From the NCBI GenBank assembly GCA_009617715.1, contig VTFK01000369.1, forward strand, positions 124,001-188,000: DNA of 64,000 bases, in the 5' to 3' direction. A model generated the notes under the pieces. The model was not told the origin of the DNA, ran no database searches, and worked only from the letters and a program-made list of their open reading frames with translations. Positions 24,205-35,755 of this stretch are shown here, in pieces; the first letter of the stretch is position 1; each line of letters opens with the position of its first letter. Source of the DNA: Plectrocnemia conspersa. Lineage: Eukaryota > Arthropoda > Insecta > Trichoptera > Polycentropodidae. Made by a program: the position numbers and the translations under genes.

Positions 24205-25055
24205 AAGCACTAGTAATTTTAACTGAGTTTACTATAGAGATTTATGGTTCAGTTTGGGGAAAGCTTTAGTAACGTAATTTTTTTATCATTTAAAAATTAC
24301 CATAAACTGCGATTTAAACAGAGGTTAAAGAGCAAATTTGATGGTATTGGCAAATGATTTATAAAATATATAATATATACAAGTTAAGAACAAGAACTAG
24401 ATGAAAATAAATGACAACCAGCACATTTAATTGTTCATCACAATAGAGCAGTGACTTAACAGAAAGACATGGGTTCTAATACTATATTAACATTTGTACA
24501 CTTTTGTCGTATTTTTATTGTTTCTGAAAGAGCAAAATTAGTGATTATTACATAATCAAAATATTTTATCGATCATCAGTTATTAGGTTTTCTTAGATTC
24601 TCCTAATCTCACGGGTAAATATTGTAATGAATATTTAAAATCAAGTTAGATCGTACATCATGTATAGAAAATCTTTAATAGTGAGCTACTTTAAATTATA
24701 TATTATAATATGTATGTGAATATTAAAAATACAGAAATATGCAAGATGACTTATTCAAAGCTGACTTATGAAATATAGTTTTTTATAAATGGGCAGCAGA
24801 ATAAAAGAAAAGAAAAATAAATGAGACACTTTACGATTGGAAAAGCTCAAGTCATTCGATTCGGCAAATTTGAGATAAGTTCTTTTAAAAACGAATTTTA
24901 ATCGATTTTTTTTTAAATTTGTATTTTAGAATATTAATAATGGACTAAATAATATATGATTAGTATAAATCTTTTTGTTTATAAGCCTGTCTGTACCTGA
25001 TAAAGTAATTAAAAACGGCACGTATTTATGCCACTACCATACATATTACTTCAAG
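24205..25055. other. AT-rich, no gene seen
   Basis: No frames, repeats or composition changes of note. Confidence 0.5.
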
Positions 25056-25059
25056 ATCG

Positions 25060-25650
25060 CTGATTTTGTTTTTACACTCCTCGCTTATGATAGCTTTCTC
25101 GTACCCAAAGGTTACCTATTAATTTGAAACATTCGCAAACTCTTATTAACTGAGCGTAATTAATTCGTCTTTCGGGCGAGGCAAAACTTAATTTGAGGGA
25201 TTCGCCTTTGAAATCATCTCTGCGGTATGTAAGAAAATTTATTCACATGTCGCAGTGCCAGGCTTTGTAACGGGAGCAAGTCTTATTTTCGGCTAGAGAC
25301 AATTTAAATGAACCGAACTGGAGCAGAGCGCGGGAGAGGAAAACTCTTCACGGAAAACCAAATAACACTCATTTCTACGGCGAAATCTTGTTCAAAAGCA
25401 AAGTAATTAGAGGGAACTGGGTAAGAGTTCGCCGAGCCACCCGGAAGACATACACACTCCAACATGATTCGGCGCGTAAAGTTTTTATACGTAAAACCGA
25501 CGACATAATTAAATGCGAGGCAATTTGATTTTTTTCAACACACACCCATACACAGCTTCTCATCGCCTGTCTTATTATAACAATCCTTTGTTTGCGTAAG
25601 GTCTTGTAACCATGGCAAAAAATACGAACGACAAGCGGGAGCTTTGGAAT
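25060..25650. promoter_or_regulatory. CG-richer island 6
   Basis: A 600-base block of more balanced composition with repeated CpG words and no domain in any frame (the minus frame 25375-25563 is uncharacterised and short). It contains GAGCAGAGCGCGGGAG near 25320 and an AATTAATTCG homeodomain-like word near 25157. Candidate regulatory DNA. Confidence 0.3.
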
Positions 25651-27145
25651 TAATATAACGCATGTTATCTAGATAATATATTTGTGACAGAAACAGTACG
25701 AGATTTTTTTGTTTTTGCTGCTTATTCTAATAATAAAATTTTGCTGGTAGAAATTACAGTTAATATATTTACAATAATAAACATGTAAAAAAATATTTTA
25801 TGGGGTTTTTAGATTCAAACTGAATTTGGTATTTGTGACCTGAATTTTATATTTTATTTTTTTGCCTTGATGGATTACTGTGTTTGGAACAAACAATACG
25901 ATATTCATTGTTTTAATCTGTTTTATCTATTAGACAATATTATTTTTTCAGACTACATTTAAATAATTTGCGTGTGGTCTATATGGGTGTAGATGTAGTA
26001 GTTAATTATATTTTTTACTAAAGCTAAATAATGTATATAATAATATTACAAAAAAAAATATTTTGAGATCGAAATAGACATTAAAAAAACTAGTAACAGT
26101 TTATTTTATAAACATGAATATCAATTTTCACATCTATAAATAAATCTAGATGCAGCTATAATGCGATAAAGTTTAAATGGCACGTCTTAAAAGTCGAAGA
26201 GTATTTCTGGCGTGTCAAGTTGTATTATTATCGTCTGTGATTTCGCGCAGCAGCTGGGATCTATCGAGTCTTGGCTCGTCTCTGCTGCTGGAGTTACAGC
26301 AGCAGAGATGAACTTATCCGTCTACCTCTACCACATGTTTTATAATGCTGAATCGAGAGAGCTTTAGAAAATTGCAGATGAAGAGGTTGTTGAGATTGTT
26401 TATCTCGTATCATTTACAAAAAAATTGGCGGCACTTGTAGGTGATTAACGTTTTTGAATGGATGTGCTATTAGATAGTCTATAAAAAAATTCCAATTATT
26501 AACCCAATTGTTTGGTCACGAAATCTCTTTTCAATTGTTTTGAAAATACTAGGTGTGACTTTACTTTCGAGACTTTTGATCTCTTTTTTTGTTTATTCAA
26601 ATAGTCGTTAAAATGACCTTGAAATTATAACAAATTATGGAGGTGGTTGAAACCCTCACACAATCTTACCCGTAAGTAGGCATTTAGCTCAACTACAAAG
26701 TTATATTTAAATGCAAGTCAACATATTCTAATTTGCTAAAATATATGTCTTATATTTAATGGAAAATGTCATATGGAAATATTAATATTATTTGCTTTAA
26801 TTATCCAGAATTACAGAAATTTTTGTTTGAATTCTTTCTTTAAATCCAAGTTCTTAAAGATATGCAAATTTCACATCTAAGTTGAGATTTTAAATAATCA
26901 GGGCTTCTCGACAAAATTTTTTTTTTGGCAGAAATTATTCAAATATTTTATGATCCCTGCATTTTTTAAACAATTTTTTAGAGCACATAGATTTTTTAAA
27001 AACATTGCTTGACAACAGTTTTATGGCCGACTCTAGGAATAACGATTAGCAAACATTTCTTTTCGATTACTTTAAACATTTGCTGGTTAACAAAAATATA
27101 TAAATGCAAGTTATTTAATGTTTATTGAAAATAAATAATGAGCTG
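25651..27145. other. AT-rich with one CG-richer patch; no gene seen
   Basis: Mostly AT-rich. The patch at 26200-26400 holds a CAG/CTG-rich perfect hairpin (listed separately) preceded by GCGCAGCAGCTGGGATC. No coding signal was recognised. Confidence 0.5.
26279..26308. repeat. Perfect 12-bp hairpin, CAG/CTG-rich
   Basis: TCTCTGCTGCTG (26279-26290), a 6-base loop GAGTTA, then CAGCAGCAGAGA (26297-26308). Pairing continues outward for a few more bases with a wobble. It is too short to call a microRNA precursor. It could be a local template-switch mutation or a structured RNA element. Confidence 0.6.
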
Positions 27146-27149
27146 GGCA

Positions 27150-27310
27150 ATGGATAACTGGAAAGAATGCCTCAAGGTAACCTATGTTATGCTGACCATA
27201 CCTTTCTTCTTGCCAAAATTGAAGCTGTTACTCGCAAATAAATAGACAGTATAAAACTGGGTTTAAAATAAACATACATAAACAAAAAAAAAATAGAGAA
27301 CTGTGAGCCA
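27150..27310 (+). pseudogene. Reverse transcriptase scrap (third non-LTR lineage)
   Basis: The plus strand reads NLCYADHTFLLAKIEAVTRK (27179-27238, YADH in place of the catalytic YADD) and then, after a stop and a frame change, GFKINIH (about 27260). This is the order of RTE/L1-like reverse transcriptases (YADDT-LLA followed by GLKIN--KT). A preceding MPQG word suggests that the stretch between PQG and YADD has been deleted. It differs from families A and B in the window. No ends were found. Confidence 0.5.
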
Positions 27311-28995
27311 ATAAGTTGCAAAACTTAGTGTTGGGTAAAGATTGAGATTTACCGTATTTTTTAATGAAATTGTATACACCTTGTTAAAAGACAATAAGCC
27401 ATGGGTCTTAAGGGCATATAAGTGCAATAGGATTGATACTTTAAAGGACAGTTAGAAAAAATGCTGATATTCGATAGTCAAAAATTATCTTGACCGATTT
27501 GGAAAGTCGTTAAATACTTTTTTGAAATCTTTTTAAATAATAACCAAACTTTATTATTATTTAAATAATCTTATAGAGATTTTAATATTTACTTAACGTA
27601 GCATAAATTAAAAGCATACTCCCTCAAGAATCAAAATTGCTTGATAAAGTTTCTCCTAATGCAGTTAAACTAGCTCAAGTGGGGACGCTATAACGTCCAG
27701 TTAATTTAACTTGTTCGGCTAAGCGAAGCTAACAAATATAGAACGAAATTGTAGAAACGATTGAAACAGTGTGTGACAAACGCCTGCTAAAACTTTCTTT
27801 ATGTCTACTATTGGAATCAAACGGGATTTCTGACACAATTCACTTCAATAATATCTATTCTTTAATGCATTCCAGATGAACACCTTTAAATTTATGTTAA
27901 CCTTTTATGCGCTTATATTAAAATATTTAATTTATACAAAATATTCTATACAATGAATACGTATGTGTCAACTATGGATGTTAGAATTATTACTATTCTA
28001 GCAGTCCAGTGACAGCTGTCACATTTGCTTGTTCGGGGGAATAACACATACAGTTAGTTGTGTAGTTGGTTTATATAACTGTTAAATGTCTATTTATCAA
28101 GCTGAACCGAATATAATATGTGAATGCAAAAGGTTATTTAATATTTTAATAAATAAATTTTAAACTATATATATTTTAAGCACATAAGTACTATTCATCC
28201 CATGGTTTTTCTACTCTTTTTCAAAAAAAAAATGTGTAAAAAAATCTTTGAAGTTCGAAACTTTATATCAAATAAAAATATTATAATATTGATATGATAA
28301 AAAAATGTTTAATTTCATTTCAGGGTAACTTTTTACTTTTAAATGAAAAAATATGTTCTCCATTATCGGTATAAGAGCTTAATATAAAAAAAATACAATG
28401 CAAATAAAAGTCTCATAAGTCTTATATATTTTAAGAAATAATACGAGTTTTAATACTCGGGCAAAGAAGTTACGACTTTTTTGAGATGGATCCATTTAAA
28501 ACATAAAAATCACAGAAGAAAAAATATTTTGATTTAAACCAAAAATTTTCACTGTACGCAAAAGTATTTTTAACACTTGAAATGCTTGATCGTATTTTAA
28601 TATTATTTTATTATTTAAATATTTCGTTGTAAAATGACAGACGTAAAGCTCAATGCGTTACAACTGGATAAATTTGTACCAACTGGTTAAGTCAATCAGA
28701 CATTATTAATATTTGTAATATCGTGTATTGTATATACATACAATAGATTTAATTTTGCAGCTAGAGCCGTTTTTATTATTAGTGCATTTTTATAAATAAA
28801 ATTCGAGTCTGCTGTCGCCGGGGGTCAAATACGCAACTTTCTTTAATCATGAAAATAATTTGGTATTTAAAAAATATGTATGTACATATTTCTATTGCTA
28901 TAAATAAAACAAGATAAGTAGCTTGGTGAAAGAAAAAAAATGTGTAGGTTTATAATATATAATATTCCTAGAATAATCCTAAAGTAAATATGTAT
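27311..28995. other. AT-rich, no gene seen
   Basis: No gene. A perfect 14-bp palindrome GTGACAGCTGTCAC with a central E-box (CAGCTG) lies at 28009-28022. A few CpG words occur at 27680-27800 without recognisable coding content. Confidence 0.5.
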
Positions 28996-29000
28996 AAATA

Positions 29001-29105
29001 GCTGTTTTTATACGGGGAATAAAGAAACACCTTTATGCCATAAAATCTGAATAATAAATGTTTACTTTTATTATATGTATATATATATATAAATAATATA
29101 TTTTT
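29001..29105 (+). mobile_element. Family A 3' end fragment
   Basis: The short frame VFIRGIKKHLYAIK (29003-29046) matches the end of family A (GFINGIKKHL in the first copy, AMKKHLHAF in the second), and the following DNA is AT-rich like their 3' UTRs. Only the last part survives, so it is either a very short 5'-truncated insertion or a degraded relic. Confidence 0.55.
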
Positions 29106-29339
29106 ATTTTACGTAGAGGTCGTATTTTTAATATGATTTTTTTAATGTTACCAAGTATTTATTTTATAAGTAACAAGTTGCTGGTACTTAGGGTCTATTA
29201 TATTTCTGGTATTCCTTTGTGGAAATGTATAAGTCAGATATGTCGGAAACAATGACACAATACCAGACAGGGAATATGTAATTAATTTGATAATTGCTAT
29301 GTAGTAGGAGGTCCTTAATTTACTCGTATGATAGGACAA

Positions 29340-29650
29340 AACATATCAAAACTCGAACACACCACCCGTTCTTGCCTCGCAAGGGTAGGAAGCGAGGGGT
29401 TGGTTGCGGCGATGTAATTGTGTAGTTATACTTAACCGAAGGAGAGAGAGGTCGTGCAAGGGACGTAGTGCTTTGTGCTGTCTCCTTGTCCGTGTTGGGC
29501 CGTTCTAAAATAAATCATTTTCAGACAGGGTCGGACTGGACCTAAAACTATGAAACCCGCAGAAAAGAGAAACATGTCCTGGTCGGCTCAGGCCGATCGC
29601 GCATTAATAAGGGCAAGGGTTGCTAAGTCGGTCAACCGCGAATATAATTT
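29340..29650. other. GC-richer patch of unknown nature
   Basis: Composition rises sharply (GGTTGCGGCG, GAGAGAGAGGTCG, CAGGGTCGGACTGG). It differs from the other islands in being G-rich on the plus strand and in lacking homeodomain-like words. CAGGGTCGGACTGG resembles terminal sequences of some DNA transposons, but no inverted partner was found. No domain in any frame. Confidence 0.3.
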
Positions 29651-31365
29651 TGCTTTATTTTGGAAAATTGGCAACAAGCCTTTACCCGGATAAATTGTGA
29701 TTTTGAGTAGCTAAAAATATAATTTTATAGTGACAGCCTATATTCATATTTTTTATATTATATTTTGCCAATAATAATTCATATTATACTGGTTATTATA
29801 CAAAACATATTGGAATGAAAATATTTGGTTCCCTAAAGCCAGACCCCATAGAACTTTTTGCATCTAGTGTTTTAAAAAAATTCTCTATAGCCAAATCTTT
29901 CAATTACTATATTATAATTTAAACGCTAAAGAATACTACTTGACAAAAATTATCGATCCTTAAACTGGATTTTTTTAATTAGTGTTTGACTTTCTACTTT
30001 CAGAATGAACGTAAATTCATTATGTTTAAAATATGCGACACAGTTTTTTCATATTCATTATTTTACAAACAGAAATATGTTTAACAAAAGTTGCTTCTTA
30101 AACACGAAAGAAACGAATCTTTAAATTAAAAATTATTGATTGAGGTTATGTAAGCTTTAATACTTCACGTAGTTTTATACAAACAAAAATGGTAGTTCTG
30201 CTATTAAATAAAAAATATAATTTCCATTTTTACTAGTATCGTATTTTTACTCTCAGAATATATTAAACGTATAATTTCAGTAATTGATGATTCGAAAATC
30301 AGGTTACAACGGAAGATTTATTAAAAAATTATAAAAAAATATATCAGCTATTAAAAAATATCGAGTCGAAATAAATATAAATAAAAAATTTAAGCTCTGA
30401 TGTAGTTTCATTAAAAACTTAATACTATATAAATGCCGCATGAGATTAAGAAATGACTTCTAGTGTCTTAAAAATACTATAACATGTTTTATATTTATTA
30501 GGCAACTGAGATTAACAAACATATAATGTAAGATATAAAAAGTCTGAATCCATAGATTCAACAAAATTCTATTACTGCATATCAGTAAGGAATGATAAAA
30601 ACTAAGCGTTTCATTATCATCAATCTAAGCAAGTTTGTCTGCGGGAGGGGTTATAAATTTAATTTTCTAGGATTCTAATGGAATATTGCTTTATGACTAT
30701 TTTCTAAAAGGGCACACGATAAATGTCAAGTAATTACTTGACCCGAAAAATAAATATTTTGTCACAAATATAGGATCGCTTAATAATGTGAGTTATATAA
30801 AAAATAAAAAAAAATAAGGATATAATTTTTAATTATTAGTTCGCATATTTCCAATTAAAACCAAGTACTTAATTTATAATAATCAGATATCTTCAAAGGT
30901 TTTAATTAAATCAGATTACTATAACTATTGCAAAAATAATAATTAGCATACTCCAGACATCGAACATAGTATAAAGCAATCTAATGTTAGATTTTCACTA
31001 ATTGGTTTTTTCGTCGTCTCAATTGGCAATTGAGAATTCAAGAAGCATACCCTTACGTGGAGTATATGGTAAAGGAAACACTAATTGCATTAATATTTAA
31101 ACAGCAATTTAACTAATCGCTTATATACTCATTGTTTTACAAAATTACAACGTAACATACCCTTAAATTAATAGTATAATAAAAATGTAAACTTATTAAT
31201 GATAGCAAAATTTATTTTATATATATATATATATTTATTTTAATTGAACAAACCAACGATAGCTTTAATGATATTCGGCACAATAATATCCAATTTGACT
31301 GTAACAGATTTTGCTTTATTTCAGTATATGCATAAAGTTTTATCATAGCGTAATAAAATTAAAAG
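29651..31365. other. AT-rich, no gene seen
   Basis: Only a short (TA)n run at about 31219-31234 stands out. Confidence 0.5.
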
Positions 31366-31369
31366 CTCT

Positions 31370-31710
31370 ATAGTGCACACAAACTGTGAATGCCGTCACC
31401 ACATTTCTCTGCATTTCCATAGTTTCCATTTAGAGTGTGACATACACGTAAAATAATAATTTATAAAACAATAGTATTCATTAGCTTTCACATGCTTTAT
31501 TTTAGTATGCAATGAAATAATTCTGGCTAGTGCTGGAACAATGAGCTCGATGGTGCGGAACGGGAAAATATCGTGTTTCGCACCAAGAGAATTAATTAAG
31601 GTACTTTCGGTATCGGCCGAATAAATCGCATCAAAAGAAGGGTTCAAACAATCCCTTCGCACCACATCGATCTCTGAGAAACGCTGGCGAAGAGCTTACC
31701 CTTATTCAGG
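31370..31710. promoter_or_regulatory. CG-richer island 7
   Basis: A balanced-composition block with GAGAATTAATTAAGG (a homeodomain-type TAATTAA core, about 31588-31600) and several CpG words. A minus frame of 89 codons (31396-31665) runs through it with no domain or plausible signal and is not called as a gene. Confidence 0.3.
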
Positions 31711-33605
31711 AGTAAAATTCTAAATTATATATTCTTAAAAAATGCATATATTTTATAGATTATTTTCTAACAAGGCAAATATGAATATACGAGATCATTT
31801 ATTTATTTGTAATTTAAAATAACTGTTAAATTCATTTAACTTTTGAGCCTTTTTTTAATGCGCTGTTAAAATTAATATAAACTAATTAAAGTACACAATG
31901 GAATAATAATCGAGGTGTATATATTTAACAATTAAATACATTTGGAACAATATGAACGTGATCGAGAAGAAATCAAAATTTAATTGTGTAAAAATATGCT
32001 TTTAAATTAACCCTTTGGAATAAATTAAATGTGGTTAAAAATTTGTAACAGTACTCAAATTCTAATATCTCATGAACCGTTAATGCTACAGTAGAAAAAA
32101 AAAACAATAAAAGTAAGTTTTATTTTCCGCCGTTTCTATCGATTAATAATTTCAATATAACTTGTAAAATTATTGCGGCATAAAGCTGTTTTTTAAAAGA
32201 ACTTTTATATAATATATAATTACATAAAAACATATTTTTATAAAAAAAAAAAATTATGTGAATATATTGTTTTTTTCAACTGTAATTCCAGACATTTTTT
32301 TTTCTGTTTACTTATTTCAGGTTTTGAGACCGAAGAGGTGCGATTTTGCAACCAAAATAATGGTTGAAAACTGGTAACAGTTTATTTAGTTAAGCTGTAC
32401 ACTTTACCAAAGCGGAATAGTGTCGAGTTGTAAATATTCTGTAGACTGAGTTTTGGTGGATAAGTGATAGCTTCTGGATTTTTTAGTTGTTTTACGTTTA
32501 GAATCGTGTGATTATTTTCTGACCCTGTTGTCTCGAATCGCTCGAGTAGTTTCTAGAAAATCAGAGATGCAGAAATTGGTTGGCCAATTGCATTGCTTGC
32601 ACATTCGACCAGAAAAATATGTTCACCCCTTGAAGTACAACTACAAGGTGAATTTTAGAAATCGTTAATACAAGAGCGGTTTTTATGTCCATGGACGCAT
32701 TCATGCACAAAAGGGTTGTTCTTATGGTGTTTAACGATCGGTTAACAGGCGGATGCTAAATGGGAGGTAAAATTTTTGATAATTATGGAATATTTTAGAA
32801 CTAATATTGCAGTTCTAAGTTACGTAATTATGATATTGAGTATTTTCTTATTGTCTTTTGTCAAAACGCGTCGCTATTTCCCTTGCATGCGTTCGAAATT
32901 GTCATTGGAATGACCTTAGCGTTAAATGCGTAAGTATGTGGATCTCCTACACTTGTATAAATTAATAGCGTTTTGAAAAAAATACGTAGTCAAATGCTGG
33001 GTAATGATTGATTTTATTTGATTTAGATTGTTTTCAGAATATATATAATTTATTTAAAAATATATAAATTTATTACATAACTTTTGGATAATATAATTTT
33101 TTACCAATACTTGTGAAAAAACTACAATAAAATTGATATAATGTTATGCATAATAATTTTGTTTTAATGTTTCTGGATTAAAATCAATATGCATAATAAT
33201 TTTATTTTAATGATTCTAGATTAAAAAAATTATAAAAAAATTAAATTAATAATTAAAAAGCATCCTTTTTTTTTTACAAAACTTTTTGAAAATAGTCTAT
33301 CTTTAACAATTGCATAAAAATATTTTTGTCACAAAGATAAGATAAGATTCTCCATTTATATTCAGTATCTCTAACTTATTTTAACTTTGTAATTGGTGCT
33401 CACTAATATTGACAATTTATAAATTTTCATTTTAAATTCATATTTTTTTTAAATTTAGATAATAATATTTTTTGATTGCATTTAGATATTGTTTTGGTAA
33501 AAAAGTGTTGAGAAATTCAATTTAATATACTATACAGCTATACAGAATTTAATAAAATCGAATATTAGAAGCAATATGGCAATAATAAAAAAACCACGGT
33601 TAGTG
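31711..33605. other. Mostly AT-rich; no gene seen
   Basis: A mildly CG-richer part at 32300-32950 has no recognisable domain in six frames. A tandem repeat at 33145-33226 is listed separately. Confidence 0.5.
33145..33226 (+). repeat. 43-bp tandem duplication
   Basis: TATGCATAATAATTTT at 33145 recurs at 33188, each followed by TTTTAATG, then TTCT and GATTAAAA, giving a 43-bp period with a few substitutions. Confidence 0.65.
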
Positions 33606-34260
33606 TTATGAGTCGATCGACCCACCATACATACGCTTATAAGACTTGCAATATAGTTAAGGTCAGTATAAGCTTAGTTATACAGATTTAAAGATGAATT
33701 TTGGTCACAGTGTAGAATTCCTAAGCATCCTGTATATGTTTGCTAGCAAAATCAAATGTCTCAATTTTTTTCAAAATGGCGACAAGTCTAAAAACTTAAA
33801 CACTCGTAACTCAGTAGGTTTACATTTTAACGAAAAGATCGCTAGATATGAAACGTTTATACGCCTAAATTTCATTTAAATAAAATATAAAAAAAAATGT
33901 TTTTTGCTTCAAAACAAGTGATATATCAGTTCGATCGGACCCCATACGAGCCATTATGAGACTTGCAGAACAGTTAACGCTCTTAATTGCTTGGTTTTGA
34001 AGATTTTAAATGAAATTTTTAGTATCGTTTAGAACTACTGAGCATCCCCTATACATTCTGTATGAAAAAAATAAATATTTTTTACAGTATAAATTAAAAG
34101 TGTCATAGCTTTGCGAAATCAAATCCTACTGAAAAATGTCATATGCAAAAAGTGTTTAGAAGCTTAATTTCCATTAAAATAATTAAAAAAAAAATTTTCT
34201 TAGAAACAAGTTTTATGGTAAATTGACTGGGCCCCCCATAAAAAGTCAGTAATTTAATAA
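33606..34260 (+). repeat. Diverged tandem repeat, about 300-bp unit, two copies plus start of a third
   Basis: Unit starts TCGATCGACCC (33613) and TCGATCGGACCCCATAC (33931) are each followed by AAGACTTGCA or GAGACTTGCA and a GTTAA word. Later in both come GAGCATCC or AAGCATCC, CCTATA or CTGTATA, and an A-rich stretch ending AAACAAG. A third start, TTGACTGGGCCCCCCATA, is at 34223. Periods are about 318 and 293 bases. The frame 33694-33879 lies inside unit 1 and is not conserved in unit 2, so it is not coding. The family is unrecognised. Confidence 0.6.
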
Positions 34261-34819
34261 CAGTCGGTAGTTTAAAAAATGATTAGCTGTTTAACCAAAG
34301 TTTATTTTCTTTTAAGTTTAATGGTTATTTATATTTAATGATATTCTCTGTTAAATATATTATATAAAATGGCTCCGTAAATATTGATCTTAAAACATTT
34401 CTTAATCATTATTATTTAATGTTAAATTATAAGTTGGTTTGTTACGTTGTTTTACTATTGTCAATATGACAGGTTATTAGACACAATCGAAGTTTTAATG
34501 ATTGATCGTCAAAATGTCACAAATTGTTTATAACAAAGTTACTCATTAATGTGTTGCTATTTTTTTGTATCGTTTTTTATACACATAATATATTTCCATA
34601 TTTTCCAAGTCATTAATAATACTTTTTTTCAATACTACTAATATTTTTTATGGTCTATAAAACATAACTTATGATACACCTGATTTTACATAAAAATGTA
34701 ATTGTTTCTTAAAGTAAGAAATGAAAATTTATTGTAAACTGTTTTGAAGCTCCTAATCTTGTTCTATAATTTCAACTGAATATTCCTTATATCTTAAATC
34801 ACAATAGTAAACCATTATT
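34261..34819. other. AT-rich, no gene seen
   Basis: No frame, repeat or compositional feature. Confidence 0.5.
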
Positions 34820-35350
34820 TCGCCTCCACGGCAGCGTATTCCCTTAGAAGCTATTATTTAACATAAGACCAGGCGTTGAATATGGAACGTCAATATAATA
34901 TGTAACTGAGTTTGCAATATGCGACCGCGTTTTGTGCCGCTCCACTCTGAGCCACTTTTCTAGGAAACGTCCAATTTATACGTTATTATAGCGTACATGA
35001 ATAATTCAATTGAATGTGTGTATGTAGTAGGTAGAGAGTTATGCGCTGCCAGTATGGCTAGTTACCTCTAGGAACGACACTAATTTCAGGCACGCGGGTG
35101 ATCTCGGAGCCCGCCCGAAAATTCGCCCACGGGTGATCCTTAGGGGTGTGAGATTACAACAGATGGCCGTGACGTTCACATAATCACGCACTTGTTAAAT
35201 GGTTCGTGGACGGGTTATGGCCAAATTGTCGATACGTGGGCGGGTCGCAGATTCAACCCCAATATGTAGTAATGGGGGGGCGGGCGAATTAAATTTATCA
35301 GCAGTAGCTGGGCGACGAATGCCTAAAATTATACAAACAGCTACAGTTAT
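34820..35350. promoter_or_regulatory. CG-richer island 8
   Basis: One of the clearest islands. It contains the word CGGGTGATC twice (about 35095 and 35130), GGCGGGTCGC and CGGGCGAATTAAATTTATCAG near 35280, and a perfect 12-bp palindrome ATTCAATTGAAT near 35006. No frame of interest crosses it. A candidate enhancer. Confidence 0.38.
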
Positions 35351-35510
35351 TTAACGCCCAGATTTAAGGAGTATTTATGTACGTGAACATCATTGTATAT
35401 ATGGATTAAATAGAGGCAGATTGTCTGTTGTTATATACTGGTAAATAGATACAAAGAACTTGTGTTTGAAAAATTAATCCAATTACAGATAATCTATAGA
35501 AATTCGGTTA

Positions 35511-35683
35511 CAGTGGTATCTCGACTTACGAACCACTTCACGTACGAACTTTTCAAGATTCAATATTTTTTCATATCTCATTTTGATCTCTACTTACGAA
35601 CCCAGATTTGAGACACGAACCGCGATACACTGCGCTTGCGAACTACAGCCGGAAACAAATCAAGTTCATATGTCGAGGTACTG
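35511..35683. mobile_element. MITE with Tc1/mariner (pogo/Tigger)-type ends
   Basis: The left end CAGTGGTATCTCGACTTACG and the right end in reverse complement CAGTACCTCGACATATG form an imperfect terminal inverted repeat. Both are flanked by TA (35509-35510 and 35684-35685), the Tc1/mariner target duplication. At 173 bp it has no coding room. ACTTACGAAC words recur inside. The CTCGACTTACGAA style of terminus suits pogo/Tigger elements, and a Tigger-type transposase remnant lies 3.2 kb away. Confidence 0.7.
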
Positions 35684-35755
35684 TATGTCTATATTATATT
35701 TGATAGCAACACATTTAGTTAATGTGTTGCTATCAAATAGCGGTATAGATAATAA
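35684..35755. repeat. Near-perfect hairpin, 19-bp stem extended by an internal loop
   Basis: TATTTGATAGCAACACATT (35697-35715), loop TAGTT (35716-35720), then AATGTGTTGCTATCAAATA (35721-35739): 19 of 19 pairs. Beyond a 3 by 4 internal loop the arms pair again (TCTATA with TATAGA), so the whole fold is about 65 bases. It directly abuts the MITE. It could be a recent template-switch inversion, a fragment of a foldback element, or a small-RNA precursor. Confidence 0.75.

Noticed and set aside
31396..31665. 89-codon minus-strand frame
   Set aside because: Unrecognised, in a candidate regulatory island, with no supporting splice or promoter signals.
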